64,000 nt of DNA from Osmia lignaria lignaria (lineage: Eukaryota > Arthropoda > Insecta > Hymenoptera > Megachilidae). The notes beneath the pieces were generated by a model. The model did no database searches, was not told the origin of the DNA, and was given only the letters and a program-made list of their open reading frames with translations. Made by a program: the position numbers and the translations under genes. The DNA lies in contig NC_135038.1 in assembly GCF_051020975.1 (NCBI RefSeq), positions 4,090,001 to 4,154,000 on the forward strand. The letters are read 5' to 3'. Shown here one piece after another: positions 58,301 to 64,000 of this stretch. Each line of letters starts with the position of its first letter. The first letter of the stretch is position 1.

Positions 58301-61300
58301 TCAAACGAACACACTCGTACCATTGAAAACCGATACCTTCTGTGTGAAAGGACTTGTATATATAATAGTGAAAAAAAAAGGGCGATTGTATGGTTCGTTG
58401 AGGTTACAGGTTAATTAACGAATCTATGGTTAATTTCCAGCTAAAAGAGCTTCTTTTAAATTACTTTTCACCGGCATGCAAATGATTTCCTTCGACCAGA
58501 AGCGTCATTTATTATTCTGAAACGCATCGAAAAGAATAATTATAGATCCAAGCATCGAATCAATGCGAAAATTGCATGGATAGGGTCCGAAAACATCGAA
58601 ATCCCAACAAGCCTATATCATCGGTGTAGAAAGGAAATACACCACAATGAACGTTTTAAAGTAAACCGTGCGACGCACGCAGCCTCCTATGTTCCTCTCT
58701 CTCTCTCTCTCTGTCCGCTGGTCTACGGCCAAAGCTAGACCACCACCATCCAAATTCAAACATTGCAACCCCCTGTCCGCGTCCCGACGCGACGCCCAGC
58801 GTTCTTATACACACGTACAGGATGCTGGTTCGCGCATACACGCGACCGCTCTGGCTGGTCAACGCTCAGACTGACACTGCGTGCGTGAAAGGGCTGGTGG
58901 ATGCACAAAGAGTGTGGCCAACCGGTTAGCCGGTGTGTTGGTGACTTAATTCGGTGTGAATATATGCAAGCCTCTCGGATCCCGATCCCTGCCACCATCG
59001 ACGAGCACGTTCGGGGCACACATAGTTTCAGCGATCGCTAGCGATGGCCTCGACACACGCTTCCTATCATCTCCATCGAAAATTTTACATTTAACAGCCC
59101 CCGAATATTTCAAACTTTTTCGAATATTCGATTCTGTTAGTTGATCAATTTGACGTACCTTGGAGATGTTTCTGTTAACACCAAAACGATGCAGCCAGTT
59201 CTCTAAAGGGAACTCGGATTGTCAGACGATTATTAATCGAGAAGAAAAATTGTCTAAGAGCGTGGTTAATTTAATTTACATCCCTAAAGCATGTTGCATT
59301 GGACGTTGAAATATTTTCAAGATCACCGAAACATTGTTCAATGGAAGATTGCATAGTTGGAGCGACTGCTCGATCCCGTGCTAAATTACTTGAGCGCGGA
59401 GACTGGCCAAATTACTTGAACTCGCGACACAGAGAATCGAATGGCCATCACTAGCGACCGGTCGGCTAATTTCAATACCTCCGCTTCCAACCCCCTGCCT
59501 CCGTTTGCACCCAACCCCCCCTCTGTTCCCGTGTACGTACCACCACATCGATGTTGCTTGGTCTGTGTGAACTTCAGCTACGTACAGACACGCGAGGGGG
59601 TTGTGGATTGGTCGTCGATGCGTGTCGAGGGGGTGGATTGTTTCGGTCCGTGTGCGTGTGCACGCGTACAACACAACGCGGATGTATTTGACGCTGGAAT
59701 ATTCCCGTCACCCGGTGAGAGGTGGCGGTGGGTGGTTTAGGGGAAGGGAAAAAAAAAAAAAGAAAAGAGGAACGAGATTCTGCACAACAGGAAAGCACGG
59801 TGTAGCGCGGATAAACGGGTTTTCCAGCGACGACGAGAGATCACATCCTCCAATTAATGCGTCTCGACTTAACGCTTCGCTTACCTTGCCCATCTGGAGG
59901 CGTTTTCTCCCTCTTGCTACCCTTACAGGAAATATTTTTTGCTAATTAGTCGATCGACTCGTCAACGCTTGTCCCTTCTCATTTTTTCCATCGATTTTCC
60001 TCCTCGACTTCTATTTCCAGATATTTTTTAAAGTCAGGAAATTACGACGAGAATTTCTGAGATATCGAATTAATCACGTTTAACTGGTTTAGGATGTTAA
60101 TTAGCCCCGAAAAGTAAAGCTAATCCGTTCGAACACAAATGGTATTACGTTGTGAGAAACAGGTGTCACTAATTTACGCGACGTTCTCCGGCAAGCAGGA
60201 TCGTGTAAAAACAAAACACGAAGATCGGTGCAATCAATTCTGATGCACCGTTTCCCAGACGGGGATCCATTTCCTCCCGATGCAACGGGATTTACAACGC
60301 CTTGCAGCCTGTAATTTCGGAGCCGATGTTGGAAAGACGGGAATGCGACGACGTGGAAACAGGGTCAAAGGGGGTGAGTGGCTTCCACCGAGAGGGTGAA
60401 ACTCTGCGCCAGCACCCTTCGAGCTCGCGAGCCTTCCACGTTCAACACTCCTCTACAAGAGCGGCTAATTTTGATTCACGATTGCCCTCCCAGAGCTACA
60501 CACCCCGCTACACCCGTTCATCAACCTAGCTAGCCAAGGCCTCCTTCCTGCTTCCATACCAATACACCAACCCTAATTTTCTCACCGCCTCCCACGTGTC
60601 CGGCTAATACTTCAATGGAAAATTGAAAAATTTTCAAACTATAAAATGTACTTCTTTAGTTCTCTGCTAAAACTTCATCTCGTATGCAAAGTTCCTATCT
60701 ATAAATCAAAAAGGACTAAAGCTTTCATCAAATCAACCTAATAACACCATTACCTTTCTGCCGTCGGGATTAAAGGAGACCCCCGAAAGCAGAATAAAAT
60801 CGTTTTGCAGCAGGAGCCGGTTGCTGTTCGAACAATCACGCACAATCACGGCCAGTATTATAAAACTGTCCCCGAGGGAATTCTCGATGCTGGTGGTGTT
60901 GGATTGGGGCTCGATCGAGAGGGTTGGTCAGGAGGGAGCTGGTTATGGAGAGACTCTGTTCGAGATTTAGCCATCTCGAGAAGGGGGTCGAAAATGTCGG
61001 TACGTGAGTTCAACGTTACCGTAGCCTCGTATGGCTATCGCGTGAAAGTCGCTGGGGTGCAATGGCTTTTCAACGGTGAAGAGAAGGGGTGTAGGGTGGT
61101 AAACTGGACGGCACGTATCTTTACGGGTCATAAAGGTTGGCCCTCGTTACGGAGGAAGCTGTACCGCACCCGTGGCCACCAAGGCACCACACCACCGACC
61201 CTCTTGCTCGTTTTTAACCCCCTACCCCGTTTATACCTATCTATATCTATAACCTTCTCGATCGTCCAGCTGCCACGGATGCGTTCGTGATGGTCATCAA

Positions 61301-62540
61301 TTCCATGACATCGTAAAAGGAAATTGCCAAAAAAAAAAGAAAAAAGACAAAAAGAATGAACATTATGGAAGTGTAAAGGATCAATGAAAAAGGTTGGATT
61401 AAACAAACGAGGAAACACAGGGTCGTTATTAATGTCACACGATACATTTGGTACACGAAATGCAGTGAAATTCGAACATTCAGAAATCCGATGCTATGCT
61501 CTATTTACACTTTAGAATTCTATGTGTAATCATCTCAAGTATCGACCAGCAGCTTCCTGTTTCCCAGCTATTTATTGGAAAATCGTGTTGAACGATGCGT
61601 CGATTTGTTTCAATCGTCTCGTTACATATTCTATTTATACAGGTAGCAAGTGAAGAGCGGGAATGAAGCTCGGAACAAAGCTTAATCAGAGACTGAACGA
61701 AAACCGGTACCTAATTGTGATTGTAATTTTTCTCTTTTGCGAATCGAAGTAAAAGAGATAAATAAAATTCTGCCGGTCCCTTCGTGAGGTGACCAAAGTG
61801 GGGCCCCATTGCCACAGAGTAATGAAGATGTCTCGTCACGGGTGTCCTCTGTACACGGGGCCCGTTGGTCCCGTGGTAGACCACGGGGGGTGCGCGTAAA
61901 CGATGTCACGGATGTCATTGTACCATTGCCAGAACTGATCCCCCGTGGAATCGAAAGAGAAACTTGGACCTTTCGTTGGCTTCGCATTAAATAGGCCGGA
62001 TATAATAATTGGGCCTGAACCATTCACGCGATTCTATTCGCGGTACCCCCCATAATGCCCATCGAGTGCTCGTATGGTGAAAAGGGAGAGCACAAAGATA
62101 CTCGTCATAGAATGACTGGGAAGTTACAATCATTGGAAATATAAATAATACAAAAGATAATGCCGTAAAAAACATAAACAGTTCAAAAATTACTCTGAAC
62201 TCGAAGAAAAAAGAGACGCTTCCCTAAAATTGAAACCCTTCTCCGAGAGTTCCATTGAAAAAACAAGCTTCCCCTCGTGGTATCGTTTTCATGGGTGGAA
62301 GTTTAATCCAAAAGCTCGCGAACGTTTCTCGAGTCTAGCGATGAAAGCGTCGCACGGCCATCAATGAAACGAGAATCCGACCCATGGAGTGCCAAAATAT
62401 TGAGAGGCACTCCGCCAAAGGTTTCTCCACGACACGAAGAAGACGCAAAGCAGAAAGGGCCTCGCGATAAATGCCCCTCTGGCTAACCTCATTTTTCATC
62501 TGCCCCATAAAAATCGTCGTCCATGTATCTCCGGATGAAT

Positions 62541-62550
62541 GGGGGCCCCC
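62541..62550. repeat. G5C5 palindrome
   Basis: GGGGGCCCCC lies in a GC-rich stretch. A direct repeat of CCCCGAAG follows at about 62574-62594. Confidence 0.85.
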
Positions 62551-62714
62551 GGTAAGCTTTCAACGTAGCCGGTCCCCGAAGAGGATCCCCGAAGTCTGTG
62601 CATTGGCGGGCGCAGAAGCGTGACATTATATTTATGTTGTCACCCTGCGTGTCAACGGTGTGGCTACCGTAGCTCGTGAGAGAGCGAGATACGAAAGAAA
62701 GGTGCAGAGTGAAG

Positions 62715-62733
62715 AAAAAAAAAAAAAAAAAAA
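62715..62733. repeat. A19 homopolymer
   Basis: An uninterrupted A run inside a purine-rich tract. Confidence 0.95.
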
Positions 62734-64000
62734 GGGCAAAGACGAAAAAGAGAAGGGAAAAGGGGCCGTAACGGGGGGCCTGACTAGGTTTTGTCTGTAA
62801 ACACCGCGTCCCGATCGCTACTCATGCCGTGGCCAGGACAATGGACGATCCTTTCGTTACCTGTTTACGAAAGCCAGTCATCGTAAAACCATCGAATCGA
62901 ATCGCGAAGAAAGACATCAAACGCGTTCTTTCAAATTTCTCTTCCTTGCCAAGTCGTCTTCCTTTTTCGACACCAACAAATCACTCGAATTAGATCTACT
63001 CGCGTTAAGGATATTAAGAAGCTTAATTGCGCGAGCTTTTAGAGTGGGATTCTGGATGATTGGTAAGGGTAGCAGGGGGTGCCTTCCGGCTAGAAGCGCG
63101 TGCCCTTGTTGTCGCAACTGTCAGGAACAGTTGGCCCTACGGTGCCCTCGAAGATGTCTGCGAATCGTCAGGCAGACTGGTCGTGGTTTTGGACAGCATC
63201 CGGTTTTCGAACAACTAACGACCATTTTTCCAGACTTTAACAGGTTCAAATTCCAGCGAGAATTATCGCATCCAATTACCAAAGATCTCTAATGAAGGCC
63301 AACTAAACGAAGACTCGGCTATAGATGAAAAATTGCAGAAAATTCAAAAGTTTCTGCCTGTGAAGGAGACAAAAAAAACCTGCCACGCATCTGAATGGCC
63401 AGAAAGAAACGAAACACAGCTGGAGGGATAGATGGATCTTGATAAAGAGGATGGAACGGTGGTGGGTGGATGAAGTTGAAGCAAGACTCGGCGTGTGCAA
63501 GGCCAGGGAAGGTCGTACAACAATCGATAACTGTCGTTCGTAGACAGGCATAAGTCGTACGTGCTCGTGAACGTTTCTACAGAGAGAGGAAAGGGGAGGA
63601 ACGTGTGCCAGTTTCCATCAGGAGTGACGGTAACAGCTGTTGCACGTCCATTTCGAAAGCTTTCTCCGTGGAAAGTCCGGGGGGGAAATTGGCGGCGCTG
63701 ATCGTCGCGTAAACACAACCTAAAAGCAGTAGATCACTCGATTCCTCTTCGGATACCGTTTCTAAACACAGCCTCGCGGATACGCACGGACAACTCTATA
63801 TATACGAGCAGAGCCAGCTTGAAATAGAGCTGTCGATCGATTAGAACTTTTTCCCAACGCGTACGTGACACCCATAAAAAGCGTATCTCTTCATCCGACG
63901 GAATTGAATTCATCCTGCCTTACTTCGTTATAGTCAAAAGCCATTCGCGTGTCTACCGACGAACGAACAGGAAAAAAAAAAAAAAAAATATCGATCCATC

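Larger units (their letters stand above)
43235..64000. other. Non-coding DNA, right part of the window
   Basis: No gene, exon set or RNA gene could be supported. The stretch contains a perfect palindrome (47771-47786), an A-rich purine tract (52688-52745), an AT microsatellite (54429-54453), GA/CT blocks near 52650-53080 and 54090-54200, a GC-rich block with stems (61795-61990), a G5C5 palindrome (62541-62550) and A runs (62715-62733 and 63972-63988). Short frames are scattered and lack recognisable domains. Confidence 0.5.

Noticed and set aside
1..64000. tRNA, rRNA, CRISPR or bacterial features
   Set aside because: No cloverleaf-type signals, rRNA blocks or spaced repeats were recognised by eye. 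A tRNAscan-SE or Infernal run would settle tRNA and small RNA genes.

Overview
This window is eukaryotic, and the evidence points to an insect, most likely a hymenopteran (bee, wasp or ant). Two spliced genes encode Runt-domain (Runx family) transcription factors of insect type. Intron borders are GT..AG. The rest is CpG-rich non-coding DNA with many short GA, CT, A and T tracts and microsatellites. No bacterial operon, rRNA, tRNA or CRISPR array was seen. Assignment to Hymenoptera is an inference from the overall look of the sequence and from published reports of clustered insect Runx genes; no species is claimed.

Layout. (1) Positions 1-8856, minus strand: the N-terminal 311 codons of a Runx gene of the lozenge/RunxA/RunxB type in five exons (8856-8697, 8593-8363, 4961-4848, 1984-1811, 255-1). 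The gene runs off the left edge, so its C-terminus is missing. (2) Positions 8932-34052: about 25 kb without recognisable protein-coding sequence. It holds two long imperfect hairpins (9303-9384 and 13949-14034), an AT-rich 32-bp direct repeat (21941-22046), several strand-skewed GA/CT blocks, palindromes and microsatellites. (3) Positions 34053-37134, plus strand: a complete four-exon runt gene (324 codons plus stop) that begins MHLP and ends in the Groucho-binding motif WRPY. It is followed by a 3' UTR with AATAAA at 37653. Its third intron carries a 96-bp piggyBac-like MITE candidate. (4) Positions 37680-64000: about 26 kb with no supported gene, only simple repeats, palindromes, one further hairpin and two weak core-promoter-like sites.

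The two genes are head to head and share the 25-kb interval. Both keep the Runt-domain residues known to contact DNA in RUNX1, so both should bind the TGTGGT-type site, normally as a heterodimer with CBF-beta (Brother/Big-brother in flies). In insects runt is a pair-rule, sex-determination and neural regulator, and the other Runx paralogues act in blood, eye and other tissues. The shared interval is therefore a natural place to look for developmental enhancers. Two introns in the Runt domain sit at the same codon and phase in both genes, which supports tandem duplication. A third intron, in front of the domain, is present only in the minus-strand gene.

No clearly new biological system was found. 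The observations most worth checking are the hairpins, the MITE candidate and the diverged strand in the runt DNA-binding domain.
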